DNA from: Arthrobacter endolithicus
Lineage (GTDB): Bacteria; Actinomycetota; Actinomycetes; Actinomycetales; Micrococcaceae
DNA: 64,000 nt
NCBI RefSeq assembly: GCF_026627425.1
Contig: NZ_JAPNLH010000007.1
Coordinates: 62,001-126,000 of the forward strand
Reading direction: 5' to 3'
Under the pieces are notes generated by a model. That model searched no databases. It had not been told where the DNA came from and was given only the letters and a program-made list of their open reading frames with translations. The translations under genes and the position numbers were made by a program. Positions 48,253 through 57,009 of the stretch are shown one piece after another. The number at the start of each line of letters is the position of its first letter. The first letter of the stretch is position 1.

Positions 48253-50039
48253 TAGTACTTCCTCACCATCGGCTCGTAGCGCGTGAAGACAACCGGTTTG
48301 GTTCCCAGCCGGATGCCCGCTGTGTGTTCGGCGTTGGCTCCCTCGGCAACCTTGTAGGCCATCGAGTGCTTCATGAAGTTTTCATCGTCGCGCTCGGGGA
48401 AGTCCTCGCGGAAGTGCCCGCCGCGGGACTCCTGGCGATGCAGTGCGGCAACCGTCATGACCTTCGCCAGTTCCAGCAGGAAGCCCAGTTCCACGGCCTC
48501 GAGCAGATCCAGGTTGAACCGCTTGCCCTTGTCCTGAACGGTGATGCGCTGGTACCGCTCCTCGAAAGACGCGATGTCGCCCAAAACCTTGTTCAGCGAC
48601 TCGGCGGTCCGGAACACCTGCATATTGGCGTCCATGGTGTCCTGCAGTTCCTTGCGGATCAGCGCGACTTTTTCGCCGCCGTCGGACGTCCTGACGTGGT
48701 TGAGCAGCTCCACGGTGTAGGCCTCCGGATCCTCTGGCAGGTCCACGAAATCTGCGGTCAGGGAATACTCGGCGGCGGCGATTCCGGCGCGTTTGCCGAA
48801 GACATTGATGTCCAGCAGCGAGTTGGTGCCCAGCCGGTTGGAACCGTGCACGGACACGCATGCCACCTCACCGGCGGCATACAGGCCGGGAATCACGGTG
48901 TCATTGTCCTGCAGAACCTCGGCTTTGACGTTCGTGGGCACACCGCCCATGGCGTAGTGCGCTGTCGGGAAAACCGGAACCGGCTCCGTGTAGGGCTCAA
49001 CACCGAGGTAGGTGCGGGCGAACTCGGTGATGTCCGGCAGCTTCGCATCGATGTGCGCCGGCTCCAGGTGGGTCAAATCAAGGAGCACATAGTCCTTGTT
49101 GGGTCCGCAGCCGCGTCCCTCCCGGACCTCGTTGGCCATCGACCGGGCCACAATGTCGCGGGGGGCAAGGTCCTTAATGGTCGGGGCGTAACGCTCCATG
49201 AAGCGCTCACCCTCGGAGTTGCGCAGGATCGCGCCCTCGCCGCGGGCGGCTTCGGAGAGCAGGATGCCCAGGCCGGCCAGTCCGGTCGGGTGGAACTGGA
49301 AGAACTCCATGTCCTCCAGCGGAATGCCGCGGCGGAACGCAATGCCCATGCCATCGCCGGTCAGTGTGTGCGCATTGGAGGTCGTCTTAAAGACCTTGCC
49401 CGCGCCGCCGGTGGCGAAAATAACGCTCTTGGCCTGGAAGACGTGGAGCTCACCGGAGGCCAGGTCATAGGAGACCACGCCGGCCACGCGCTTCTGGATA
49501 CGAGTGACACCGTCGACGGTGACTTCTTCATCCACCATCAACAGGTCCAGAACGTAGTACTCGTTGTAAAACTCAACGTTGTGCTTGACGCAGTTTTGGT
49601 AGAGCGTCTGCAGGATCATGTGTCCGGTACGGTCCGCGGCATAGCAGGCGCGGCGGACAGGGGCCTTGCCGTGGTCGCGGGTATGCCCGCCAAAGCGGCG
49701 CTGATCGATCCGGCCCTCCGGCGTGCGGTTGAACGGCAGCCCCATCTTTTCCAGGTCGAGGACTGCGTTAATGGCTTCTTTGGCCATGATCTCCGCGGCG
49801 TCCTGGTCAACCAGGTAGTCCCCGCCCTTGACCGTGTCAAAGGTGTGCCACTCCCAATTGTCTTCCTCGACATTGGCCAGTGCCGCGCACATGCCGCCTT
49901 GGGCCGCACCCGTGTGGGATCGGGTGGGGTAGAGCTTGGTCAGTACAGCGGTGCGTGCGCGCTGGCCTGATTCGATGGCGGCACGCATGCCGGCGCCACC
50001 GGCCCCGACGATAACGACGTCGTACTTATGGACCTGCAT
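48252..50039 (-). CDS. sdhA: Succinate dehydrogenase flavoprotein subunit
   Basis: This 595-residue protein oxidises succinate with covalently bound FAD. VVIVGAGGAGMRAA is the dinucleotide site, SHTGAAQGGMCAAL holds the FAD-linking His, and RFGGHTRDHGKAPVRR the substrate region. ATG 50039 (MQVHKYD) is chosen; the upstream extension lacks homology. It lies between sdhD and sdhB. Confidence 0.97.
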   Translation of the reverse strand: MQVHKYDVVIVGAGGAGMRAAIESGQRARTAVLTKLYPTRSHTGAAQGGMCAALANVEEDNWEWHTFDTVKGGDYLVDQDAAEIMAKEAINAVLDLEKMGLPFNRTPEGRIDQRRFGGHTRDHGKAPVRRACYAADRTGHMILQTLYQNCVKHNVEFYNEYYVLDLLMVDEEVTVDGVTRIQKRVAGVVSYDLASGELHVFQAKSVIFATGGAGKVFKTTSNAHTLTGDGMGIAFRRGIPLEDMEFFQFHPTGLAGLGILLSEAARGEGAILRNSEGERFMERYAPTIKDLAPRDIVARSMANEVREGRGCGPNKDYVLLDLTHLEPAHIDAKLPDITEFARTYLGVEPYTEPVPVFPTAHYAMGGVPTNVKAEVLQDNDTVIPGLYAAGEVACVSVHGSNRLGTNSLLDINVFGKRAGIAAAEYSLTADFVDLPEDPEAYTVELLNHVRTSDGGEKVALIRKELQDTMDANMQVFRTAESLNKVLGDIASFEERYQRITVQDKGKRFNLDLLEAVELGFLLELAKVMTVAALHRQESRGGHFREDFPERDDENFMKHSMAYKVAEGANAEHTAGIRLGTKPVVFTRYEPMVRKY

Positions 50040-50153
50040 ACTGGATGCTCTTTCTCTCTTTACTTCGTTTAAAGCGTGTGGGTGCTTCCTGATGGCCACG
50101 TGCGTCTACCGTTGGTGGCCCGAACCTGCGCTGATTTGTCGCTCAGATGCCTG

Positions 50154-50618
50154 TCATTTGGCGGTGCAGAAGGACGGGAGGTCCGTCACAGCGCCGGCCG
50201 GGCACGGGTCGAACGTGAAAATGACCAGCGTGCCGAGGACGATGATGACGACGGTTGCTATGTAAAGCACCGTCTTGAGCGTCATCCGCGTAGCGTTGCG
50301 CTCGGCGTAGTCGTTGATGATGGTCCGCACGCCATTGGTGCCATGGAGCATGGCGAGCCAGAGCATCAGCAGGTCCCAGATCTGCCAGAACGGGCTGGCC
50401 CATTTGCCGGCCACGAAGCCGAAGTCGATGGCGTGGATGCCATCGCCGACCATGAGGTTCACAAACAGGTGTCCGAAGATCAATACCACCAGAACGACGC
50501 CGGAGAGGCGCATGAAGAGCCAGGCAACCATTTCAAAGTTGCCCTTGCCGCCCCTCCTGCGGTTGTACTTGACATCGATTTTGCCGCTGCGCGGGGCGTC
50601 GATTGTAGGTGTGGCCAT
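50154..50618 (-). CDS. sdhD: Succinate dehydrogenase membrane anchor subunit D
   Basis: This protein of about 154 residues has three hydrophobic segments (around residues 35-55, 80-100 and 115-140). FEMVAWLFMRLSGVVLVVLIFGHLF contains the residues used for quinone and heme contacts. ATG 50618 (MATPTIDAPR) is used. It starts 2 bases after sdhC and is followed by a 114-base gap before sdhA. Confidence 0.9.
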   Translation of the reverse strand: MATPTIDAPRSGKIDVKYNRRRGGKGNFEMVAWLFMRLSGVVLVVLIFGHLFVNLMVGDGIHAIDFGFVAGKWASPFWQIWDLLMLWLAMLHGTNGVRTIINDYAERNATRMTLKTVLYIATVVIIVLGTLVIFTFDPCPAGAVTDLPSFCTAK

Positions 50619-50620
50619 GA

Positions 50621-51001
50621 TTAGTGCCCCCCGAAAACGATGGAAAGGTGACGGATCAGGAACGGCACCATTACGACGACCCAGAGGATCAGGACGGACC
50701 AGAGTAGCCGGGCCTGGTACTTGTTGCCCTTCTTCCAAAAGTCGATGGCAACGATCCGCAGACCATTGAACGCGTGGAAAACGATGGCGGCGACCAGGCC
50801 GGCCTCGCCCAAGCCCATGACCGGGTTCTTATACGCGCCGATGACGGCGGTGTACGCCTCCGGGGATACGCGCACCAGCGAGGTGTCCAGAACGTGAACC
50901 AACAGGAAAAAGAAAATGACGACACCCGTAATTCGGTGTCCCACCCAGGACCACATGCCTTCTCGGCCGCGGTACAGAGTGCCAGCTGGTTTTGTCGGCA
51001 C
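50621..51001 (-). CDS. sdhC: Succinate dehydrogenase cytochrome b556 subunit C
   Basis: This 126-residue protein has three membrane segments. WSWVGHRITGVVIFFFLLVHVLDT contains the Arg and His typical of SdhC quinone and heme binding, and a second His is in FHAFNGLRIVAIDFW. It is the first gene of sdhCDAB, with a plausible promoter at 51089-51117. Confidence 0.92.
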   Translation of the reverse strand: MPTKPAGTLYRGREGMWSWVGHRITGVVIFFFLLVHVLDTSLVRVSPEAYTAVIGAYKNPVMGLGEAGLVAAIVFHAFNGLRIVAIDFWKKGNKYQARLLWSVLILWVVVMVPFLIRHLSIVFGGH

Positions 51002-51088
51002 GCAATAATCCTCTCTGCATCACAGCGGCGCTAGCGTGGTTCCACGCGGGGTTACGCTCGTTGCGAGAGCACTCGTAGCTCAGGCCTA

Positions 51089-51117
51089 AATGTAGGCTTC
51101 GCATACAGCTTATTCAA
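51089..51117 (-). promoter_or_regulatory. Predicted promoter of sdhCDAB
   Basis: On the minus strand TTGAAT (51117-51112) is followed after 17 bases by TACATT (51094-51089), a reasonable -35/-10 pair about 90 bases before sdhC. Confidence 0.4.
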
Positions 51118-51198
51118 ATTAGGCGCGTTTTGCTCTATGGCCCTGATCACAGACCGCCGCCAGAGGGTGCGGACTGAAGTCCATTAGACTGGCCGGTG

Positions 51199-52359
51199 AT
51201 GAATACGCAAATGCAATATACCCCGGACGCCGGATCCGCCGAGGCCCTTTCCGCGCAGCCTTTGGACAGGTTTTATGCAGTCATTCCCGCAGGCGGAGTG
51301 GGTACAAGGCTGTGGCCACTGTCCCGTGCCGCTGCGCCGAAGTTCCTCCACGATCTGACGAATTCGGGCAGCACGCTGCTGCGTGCCACCTATGACAGGC
51401 TTGCGCCGCTGGCCGGCGACCGTATCGTCGTCGTCACCGGCACTGCCCACCGCGAGGCCGTTTGCCGTCAACTGCCGGAGATCAAGGATGCCGACTTTGT
51501 GCTGGAGAGCGAGCCCAAGGATTCTGCGGCTGCGATCGGACTGGCGGCCGCGATTTTGTACCGGCGGGATCCGGACATCATCATGGGTTCCTTTGCCGCG
51601 GACCAGGTGATCAGCCCCGACGTGGAATTCCAAGCTGCGGTCCGGGAGGCGATTTTCACTGCAGCGACGGGCAAGATCGTGACGATCGGCATCAAGCCCA
51701 CGCATCCTTCCACCGGTTTCGGCTACATCAGGACCGGCGCCGCCCTGGACGTTGCCGGTGCTCCCAGCGCCCACGCCGTCGTCGAATTTGTGGAAAAGCC
51801 GAGCGAGTCGGTGGCGGCCGAATATCTGGCCAGCGGAGATTACAACTGGAACGCGGGGATGTTTGTTGCCCCTGTGGCCCTCATGCTCAAGCACCTGGAG
51901 CAGAACCAGCCGGAGCTCTTTGCCGGCCTGAGCCAAATCGCCGACGCGTGGGAAACTGACCGGCAGCAGGAAGTTACCGCGCGGATCTGGCCGACGCTGC
52001 CGAAGACGGCCATTGACTACGCGGTAGCCGAACCCGCGGCCGACGCCGGCGACGTTGCCGTGATCCCCGGGACGTTCAGCTGGGACGATGTGGGGGACTT
52101 CGCCGCGATTGGCCGGCTCAACAGCGCCAAAGAAGTGGACGATGTGACCGTGGTCGGGGAAGGTGCCCGGGTTTTCACCGAGGGTGCTTCCGGCGTGGTC
52201 GTCACCGACACCAAGCGTGTCATCGCGCTGATTGGGATCAAGGACGTCGTCATCGTGGACACGCCGGACGCGCTGTTGGTGACGACGACGGCGCACGCGC
52301 AGCAGGTGAAGAGCGCGGTGGACCATCTGAAGGCCAGCGGCGACACGGACGTTCTCTAG
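51199..52359 (+). CDS. manC: Mannose-1-phosphate guanylyltransferase
   Basis: This nucleotidyltransferase of about 386 residues makes GDP-mannose. IPAGGVGTRLWPLSR is the GTP-binding loop; VEKPSE, NAGMFV and PGTFSWDDVGDF are conserved. It lacks the C-terminal isomerase domain of bifunctional enzymes, as is usual in actinobacteria. ATG 51199 follows an in-frame GTG at 51196. It diverges from sdhC. Confidence 0.93.
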   Translation: MNTQMQYTPDAGSAEALSAQPLDRFYAVIPAGGVGTRLWPLSRAAAPKFLHDLTNSGSTLLRATYDRLAPLAGDRIVVVTGTAHREAVCRQLPEIKDADFVLESEPKDSAAAIGLAAAILYRRDPDIIMGSFAADQVISPDVEFQAAVREAIFTAATGKIVTIGIKPTHPSTGFGYIRTGAALDVAGAPSAHAVVEFVEKPSESVAAEYLASGDYNWNAGMFVAPVALMLKHLEQNQPELFAGLSQIADAWETDRQQEVTARIWPTLPKTAIDYAVAEPAADAGDVAVIPGTFSWDDVGDFAAIGRLNSAKEVDDVTVVGEGARVFTEGASGVVVTDTKRVIALIGIKDVVIVDTPDALLVTTTAHAQQVKSAVDHLKASGDTDVL

Positions 52360-52475
52360 ACAGGGCGCCGTCGGACGCTGCCGGACTCCTGCTGGAGCGG
52401 CCCGCCAGAGCCGCCGGACCGTAACGGTGCGCCGTCAATACCCGTGATGCGATCAGGGGTCGCTAGAGTTTCTGT

Positions 52476-53678
52476 GTGCGCAATTACTCTGCAGAGATCG
52501 AACCGACCGCCCTGATCGCCCCTTGGCTGGAGCCGAAACTCGCAGAGCTGCAGGCCTTCCGGCGCGATCTGCACGCACATCCGGAACTTTCCCGGCAGGA
52601 ATACCGCACCACCGAAAAACTGGTGCAACGGCTCAAAGAGGCCGGGCTGAATCCGCACCCGTTCAAGGGCACCGGGCTTTTCGTTGACGTGGGCGAGGGC
52701 CCGATCGCCACCGCGCTCCGCGGTGACATTGATGCTTTGCCGGTCCTGGAAGAAACCGGGCTGTCGTTTGCATCGCGCAACCACGGCGTCACGCACGCCT
52801 GCGGCCACGACATTCACACCACGGCGATGCTGGGAATCGCCTTGCTGTTGGCCGACATGCATGCCCAGCGTCCGCTTGGCGCGAGCATACGAATTATTTT
52901 CCAGCCCGCCGAGGAGATCATGCCCGGAGGCTCGTTGGATTGCATCGCGGAGGGTGCGCTCGAGGGTGTGCCGCGGATTTTGGCGCTGCATTGCGACCCG
53001 AGGATCGAGGTGGGCCATATTGGGACGCGCATTGGCTCCATTACGAGTGCCTCGGACACCATCAAGATTGAGCTCTCCGGCCGCGGTGGCCACACCTCGC
53101 GGCCTCATCTGACCGAGGATCTGGTCTTTGCGTTGGCGCAAATCGCAGTCAATGTCCCTGCTGTTCTTTCCCGCCGCGTCGACGTGCGCAGCGGGGTGTC
53201 GGTGGTTTGGGGACAGATCGGGGCTGGTTCTGCTCCGAACGCCATTCCCGGCACTGGCTTCATGGCGGGCACCATGCGCTGCCTGGACCGTGAAGCATGG
53301 CACTCCGCTGGGGAGCTGTTGGATCAGGTGGTCCAGCAGGTCGCCGCTCCTTATGGCGTCGACGTCCGGCTGGAGCACACCCGCGGTGTCCCGCCGGTGG
53401 TGAATTCGGAGCATGAGACGGCGTTGATCGAGGCAGCTGCCCGAGCGGAACTTGGCGAGAACGCCGTCGTTCTGGCTCCGCAGTCCATGGGCGGCGAGGA
53501 TTTTGCCTGGTTCCTGCAGGACACCCCGGGTGCGCTAATGCGGCTGGGGACCCACGTACCAGGCGGCGAGCAGTATGACCTGCACCGCGGTGACTACATT
53601 GTCGACGAACGGGCGCTGGGGCTGGGGATTAGGGTGCTGGGCGCGGCGGCGCTGCGGGCCATCCGGGATCTCACCTAG
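52476..53678 (+). CDS. M20-family amidohydrolase
   Basis: This 400-residue peptidase-like enzyme has the metal motifs ALRGDIDALPV and THACGHDIHTT, the C-terminal QSMGGEDFAWFLQ, and a dimerisation insert. It hydrolyses N-acyl or amide bonds; relatives act on hippurate or N-acyl amino acids. The start is GTG 52476. It stands alone between manC and ohrR. Confidence 0.88.
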   Translation: MRNYSAEIEPTALIAPWLEPKLAELQAFRRDLHAHPELSRQEYRTTEKLVQRLKEAGLNPHPFKGTGLFVDVGEGPIATALRGDIDALPVLEETGLSFASRNHGVTHACGHDIHTTAMLGIALLLADMHAQRPLGASIRIIFQPAEEIMPGGSLDCIAEGALEGVPRILALHCDPRIEVGHIGTRIGSITSASDTIKIELSGRGGHTSRPHLTEDLVFALAQIAVNVPAVLSRRVDVRSGVSVVWGQIGAGSAPNAIPGTGFMAGTMRCLDREAWHSAGELLDQVVQQVAAPYGVDVRLEHTRGVPPVVNSEHETALIEAAARAELGENAVVLAPQSMGGEDFAWFLQDTPGALMRLGTHVPGGEQYDLHRGDYIVDERALGLGIRVLGAAALRAIRDLT

Positions 53679-53726
53679 CCGGCCGGGGCAGCCGAGGTGA
53701 ACGGAGATGTCCCCTGTTCGGTTGTG

Positions 53727-53741
53727 CACAATTGAATTGCG
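53727..53741. promoter_or_regulatory. OhrR operator
   Basis: CACAATTGAATTGCG contains the ACAATT-ATTG palindromic core of known OhrR boxes and lies about 30 bases before the ohrR start, ideal for autorepression. Confidence 0.7.
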
Positions 53742-53771
53742 CGCTATCTTAGAGGAATGAAAGGGAATTCA

Positions 53772-54260
53772 ATGATCCGCCAGGCGGCGGCTATAGATGC
53801 CCCAACCCAGGGCGCGCCGCGGATCTCCGAGCATCAGCTGCTCCAGCGGCAGGTTTGTTTCGCCCTATACTCTGCCTCCCGCGCTGCCACTGCGGTCTAC
53901 CGGCCGATGCTCCAGGAGCTTGGGCTGACCTATCCGCAGTATCTTGTGCTGCTCCTGCTCTGGGAGCGGGACGGTGCGTCAGTGCGGGAACTGGGTGAGG
54001 AGCTGTCGCTGGATTCGGGTACCTTGTCTCCGCTGTTGAAGCGGCTGGAGGCTGCCGGACTGGTGCAGCGTCAGCGGAGCGCCGATGATGAGCGGCGGGT
54101 GCAGGTTCACCTGACCGGCGACGGCGACGCCTTGCGGGAGCGGGCGGCTGCGGTTCCGCAGCAGCTCGCAGCGGCCGCGGGGCTGAAGCCCGGCGAGTTG
54201 GATCAGCTTCGCGGCACGCTATCCCGGCTTACCGCAGCCTTGCATGCTGCGGCACTCTAA
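53772..54260 (+). CDS. ohrR: Organic hydroperoxide-sensing MarR repressor
   Basis: This MarR-family protein of about 162 residues has the sensor cysteine in QVCFALYSASRA (Cys near residue 29), the hallmark of OhrR, with no other Cys, so it is a one-Cys sensor. The winged helix includes SLDSGTLSPLLKRLEAAGLV and DDERRVQV. ATG 53772 follows AAAGGG at good spacing; ATG 53757 is possible. The downstream ohr gene and upstream operator support the assignment. Confidence 0.92.
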   Translation: MIRQAAAIDAPTQGAPRISEHQLLQRQVCFALYSASRAATAVYRPMLQELGLTYPQYLVLLLLWERDGASVRELGEELSLDSGTLSPLLKRLEAAGLVQRQRSADDERRVQVHLTGDGDALRERAAAVPQQLAAAAGLKPGELDQLRGTLSRLTAALHAAAL

Positions 54261-54302
54261 CGGCAGCTTAAGGGTTCCTGGATTTCCTAACTAAGGATGA
54301 CT

Positions 54303-54770
54303 ATGAAAGTTCTTTACACGGCACAGGCCCGCGCCACCGGCGACGGGCGCAACGGACAGGCCCGAAGCTCCGACGGTCAGCTTGAGGTGACACTGGCCGC
54401 GCCGGTGGAACTGGGCGGGGACGGACACGGCACCAATCCCGAGCAGTTGTTTGCTGCCGGCTATGCCGCTTGCTTCCACTCCGCTCTGCGGCTGGCAGGG
54501 CGGCGCCACAAGGTGGATGTCTCGGGCTCCACGGTGAACGCCAGCGTGGACTTCGGCGCGGTCGCTGGCGGTGCCTACGGGATCGGGGTGCGGATGGAGA
54601 TTGGTTTGCCGCATCTGGAACGAACCGCCGCCCAGGAGCTGGCGGAGTCAGCCCATCTGATTTGCCCCTATTCCAATGCCACGCGTGGCAATATCAGCGT
54701 CGAACTGAGCATCCTTGAGCTCACGGGCGCGACCACAGAATCTATGGTCGGCAGTTCAGCCGACAGCTAG
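54303..54770 (+). CDS. ohr: Organic hydroperoxide resistance protein
   Basis: This 155-residue thiol peroxidase reduces organic hydroperoxides. Its two catalytic cysteines are in AACFHSAL and LICPYSNATRGN. ATG 54303 follows TAAGGA. The C-terminus is about 12 residues longer than usual and ends in a short tandem duplication. It lies 42 bases after ohrR on the same transcript. Confidence 0.95.
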   Translation: MKVLYTAQARATGDGRNGQARSSDGQLEVTLAAPVELGGDGHGTNPEQLFAAGYAACFHSALRLAGRRHKVDVSGSTVNASVDFGAVAGGAYGIGVRMEIGLPHLERTAAQELAESAHLICPYSNATRGNISVELSILELTGATTESMVGSSADS

Positions 54771-54795
54771 TCCAGCCAGCAGCTAGTCCAGCCAG
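54764..54795 (+). repeat. 16-bp tandem duplication across ohr stop
   Basis: CAGCTAGTCCAGCCAG occurs twice in tandem (54764 and 54780); the first copy contains the TAG stop of ohr. Confidence 0.85.
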
Positions 54796-54831
54796 CAGCA
54801 GAGAAATCCCACCCCTAATGGAGGCATTCAG

Positions 54832-55893
54832 ATGACCCATCAAGCGCACAGCAACGACACTCCCGCCGTCGGCCAATCGGCACTTCCCGGTACTACCCGC
54901 GAGGTGCAGCTCGCGTCGCGTCCGCAGGGGGCGCCGGTACCGGAAAACTTCCGGCTCAGCGAAGCCGAGCTTCCTGATTTGCTGGCGGGACAGATCCTGG
55001 TCCGCAACACGGCCATGAGCGTCGATCCGTACATGCGCGGCCGAATGAACGACGTGAAGTCGTATAGTCCGCCCTTTGCGCTGGATGTGGCGCTCGACGG
55101 CGGCGCCGTCGGTGAGGTGATTGCCTCGCGCAGCAGCGAACACAGGGTGGGTGATGTTGTCCTGCATTCGCTGGGCTGGCGGGACTATGCGGTCCTCGCG
55201 GAGGGGGCGGCACGTACCGTGGATCCGGCGCTGGCGCATCCCACGGCCTTCCTGGGAGCCCTCGGCATGACGGGCCTCACCGCCTATGCCGGGCTGACGG
55301 ACGTGGCCGCCTTCAAACCGGGCGAGACAGTATTTGTCTCCGGCGCCGCAGGCGCGGTGGGATCCTTGGTAGGTCAGATCGCCAAAAACCTTGGGGCCGC
55401 ACGAGTGATTGGCAGCGCAGGCTCCGCGGAAAAAGTGGCGCGGCTGCTGGAACTGGGCTTCGACGCAGCCTTCAATTACCATGATGGTCCCGTCAAGGAT
55501 CAGCTCAAGGCAGCGCTTGGTGAAGGTTCCGGCATCGATGTTTATTTTGACAATGTGGGCGGCGAACACCTGGAAGCGGCAATTTCGGTCCTGAACCGCT
55601 TTGGCAGGGTAGCCATGTGCGGTGCCATCTCGCAGTACAACAGCACAGCGCCCGTCCCCGGGCCGGCGAACCTTGCCCTCGCCATCGGAAAACAACTGAC
55701 CTTGAAAGGGTTCATTGTCGGCAGTTACCAGCACCTCGCCGGCGAATTCGCGGCACAGATGGCAAGCTGGCTCTCAGAAGGAACTATTCGTTTCGATGAG
55801 ACTTTCGTTCACGGGCTGGAAAATGCACCGCAGGCGTTCATCGACCTGCTGCGCGGGGCCAACACAGGGAAGATGGTGGTTGTGCTGGACTAA
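54832..55893 (+). CDS. NADP-dependent medium-chain reductase (zinc-independent)
   Basis: This 353-residue MDR enzyme has SGAAGAVGSLVGQIAKNLGA as its NADP site and the IDVYFDNVGGEHLEA segment typical of the leukotriene B4 dehydrogenase/CurA group. It lacks zinc ligands. These enzymes reduce alkenals or enones, consistent with a detoxification role next to ohr. GGAGG precedes the ATG. Confidence 0.9.
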   Translation: MTHQAHSNDTPAVGQSALPGTTREVQLASRPQGAPVPENFRLSEAELPDLLAGQILVRNTAMSVDPYMRGRMNDVKSYSPPFALDVALDGGAVGEVIASRSSEHRVGDVVLHSLGWRDYAVLAEGAARTVDPALAHPTAFLGALGMTGLTAYAGLTDVAAFKPGETVFVSGAAGAVGSLVGQIAKNLGAARVIGSAGSAEKVARLLELGFDAAFNYHDGPVKDQLKAALGEGSGIDVYFDNVGGEHLEAAISVLNRFGRVAMCGAISQYNSTAPVPGPANLALAIGKQLTLKGFIVGSYQHLAGEFAAQMASWLSEGTIRFDETFVHGLENAPQAFIDLLRGANTGKMVVVLD

Positions 55894-55917
55894 ACGTAAT
55901 TGTGGACTATTGGGAAC

Positions 55918-56190
55918 TCACTGAGTGCGACCCGTCCGTTGAGGTGACTGCGGAAGCGGGTCTGGTGTCGCTGCCGCGTGCTGCTCGGCACTTAGGTACT
56001 CTTCCACCGCCTGTTCGGGAACCCGGTAGGACTTGCCGAAGCGGACGGCCGGCAGCTCGCCGGCATGAACGAGCCGATAAACGGTCATTTTTGACACACG
56101 CATGGCCAGCGCGACCTCGGCCACCGTGAGATAGTGCGCATCCTCGAACTTCTGCAGATCAACCATTGCGTCCCACTTCTGTTTGCCCAT
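55918..56190 (-). CDS. Small excisionase/BldC-like winged-helix DNA-binding protein
   Basis: This protein of about 90 residues has a MerR-like wHTH (YLTVAEVALAMRVSKMTVYRLVHAGELPAVRFGKSYRVP), the fold shared by Xis, AlpA and BldC, followed by a short polar tail. There is no phage or integrase gene nearby, so it is more likely a chromosomal regulator than an excisionase. A later start at 56166 (MVDLQKF) is possible. It converges on the medium-chain reductase gene. Confidence 0.75.
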   Translation of the reverse strand: MGKQKWDAMVDLQKFEDAHYLTVAEVALAMRVSKMTVYRLVHAGELPAVRFGKSYRVPEQAVEEYLSAEQHAAATPDPLPQSPQRTGRTQ

Positions 56191-56224
56191 CAACTCCGCG
56201 ACGAATCAGTAAACGTGCCTACCT

Positions 56225-56268
56225 TCAATCACTCGTGCCGTCAACCACTCGTCCCTTCATCCACTCGT
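56225..56268. repeat. Three 16-bp-phased direct repeats
   Basis: TCAATCACTCGT, TCAACCACTCGT and TCATCCACTCGT begin at 56225, 56241 and 56257. BldC-type proteins bind head-to-tail on direct repeats, so these may be sites for the adjacent wHTH protein. Confidence 0.6.
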
Positions 56269-56450
56269 ACAACTTTTTGCACATCATATGCACAGTCCCA
56301 AGAAGTGGCTACGGGTAGTCCCGCTGTTGTCGCCCAACCAGGCCAGGACCGTGATGGTTCCGGAAATGGCTTTTGGTGCAGGGGCCGGCGCCAGGTAACA
56401 GGAGTCCAACAATTTCGGGAAATGCGGGTCAAGGGCACAAAAATGCTGAT

Positions 56451-56466
56451 CGTGAAGCGCATCACG
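56451..56466. promoter_or_regulatory. CRP/GlxR-like site upstream of cdd-deoA
   Basis: CGTGAAGCGCATCACG has the GTGA-N6-TCAC core of CRP/GlxR sites and lies about 115 bases before cdd. CRP controls cdd and deo genes in E. coli; the same here is inferred. Confidence 0.4.
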
Positions 56467-56580
56467 CAATAGGGTGTTGTCATCACCGCATCCACAGCGC
56501 AGCGCCGCGAAAATATCAGTGGCGGGGAATCTGAAGAGCATTCTGCAGCCGGCGGCATTCCGTATCTGAAAGGCTAAGCT

Positions 56581-57009
56581 ATGGCGGATCGCAGGGGCGG
56601 CGCGGACGACGGCGGCGCAATTGACTGGGAGTCGCTGGCGGCCGCCGCGCATGCGGCGATGCTGCATGCCTACGCGCCGTACTCCAGATTTCCGGTGGGC
56701 GCAGCCGCGCTGACGGAGGACGGCAGGATTGTCAGCGGGGCCAATGTGGAGAACGCCAGCTACGGACTCACCCTCTGCGCCGAATGCACCATGGTGGGCC
56801 AGCTGCAAATGACCGGCGGCGGCCGGCTGACGGCTTTTTACTGTGTTGATTCCACCGGCGCACTGCTAATGCCATGCGGGCGCTGCCGGCAGTTGCTGTA
56901 TGAATTCAGGGCGCCCGGCATGGTCCTGATGACCACTGCCGGCATCAGGACCATGCACGACGTGCTGCCCGATGCGTTCGGCCCCCAACCTCTGGAGGAA
57001 CTTTCATGA
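56581..57009 (+). CDS. cdd: Cytidine deaminase
   Basis: This 142-residue enzyme deaminates cytidine to uridine. The zinc motif is CAE in NVENASYGLTLCAEC, with PCGRCRQ giving the other two cysteines. It overlaps deoA by 4 bases. It starts a nucleoside-salvage operon. AAAGG precedes the ATG. Confidence 0.96.
   Translation: MADRRGGADDGGAIDWESLAAAAHAAMLHAYAPYSRFPVGAAALTEDGRIVSGANVENASYGLTLCAECTMVGQLQMTGGGRLTAFYCVDSTGALLMPCGRCRQLLYEFRAPGMVLMTTAGIRTMHDVLPDAFGPQPLEELS

Larger units (their letters stand above)
56191..56580. other. Intergenic regulatory region between wHTH gene and cdd
   Basis: No supported gene. It holds three phased direct repeats (56225-56268) and a CRP-like palindrome (56451-56466), described separately. 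Open frames on either strand lack ribosome sites and family features. Confidence 0.5.

Noticed and set aside
48189-49970. A 593-codon plus-strand open frame opposite sdhA
   Set aside because: It is antisense to a highly conserved gene and lacks any domain signature.
51140-51165. TGTGATC half-site near sdhC as a CRP/GlxR operator
   Set aside because: Only one half matches; the other half shows no TCACA, so it falls short of a site.
55918-56190. The small wHTH gene as a prophage excisionase
   Set aside because: No integrase, attachment-site repeat or phage gene is nearby; a chromosomal regulator is more likely.
56241-56558. A 105-codon minus-strand open frame between the wHTH gene and cdd
   Set aside because: No ribosome site or domain; it covers the direct repeats and the CRP-like palindrome, which look regulatory.
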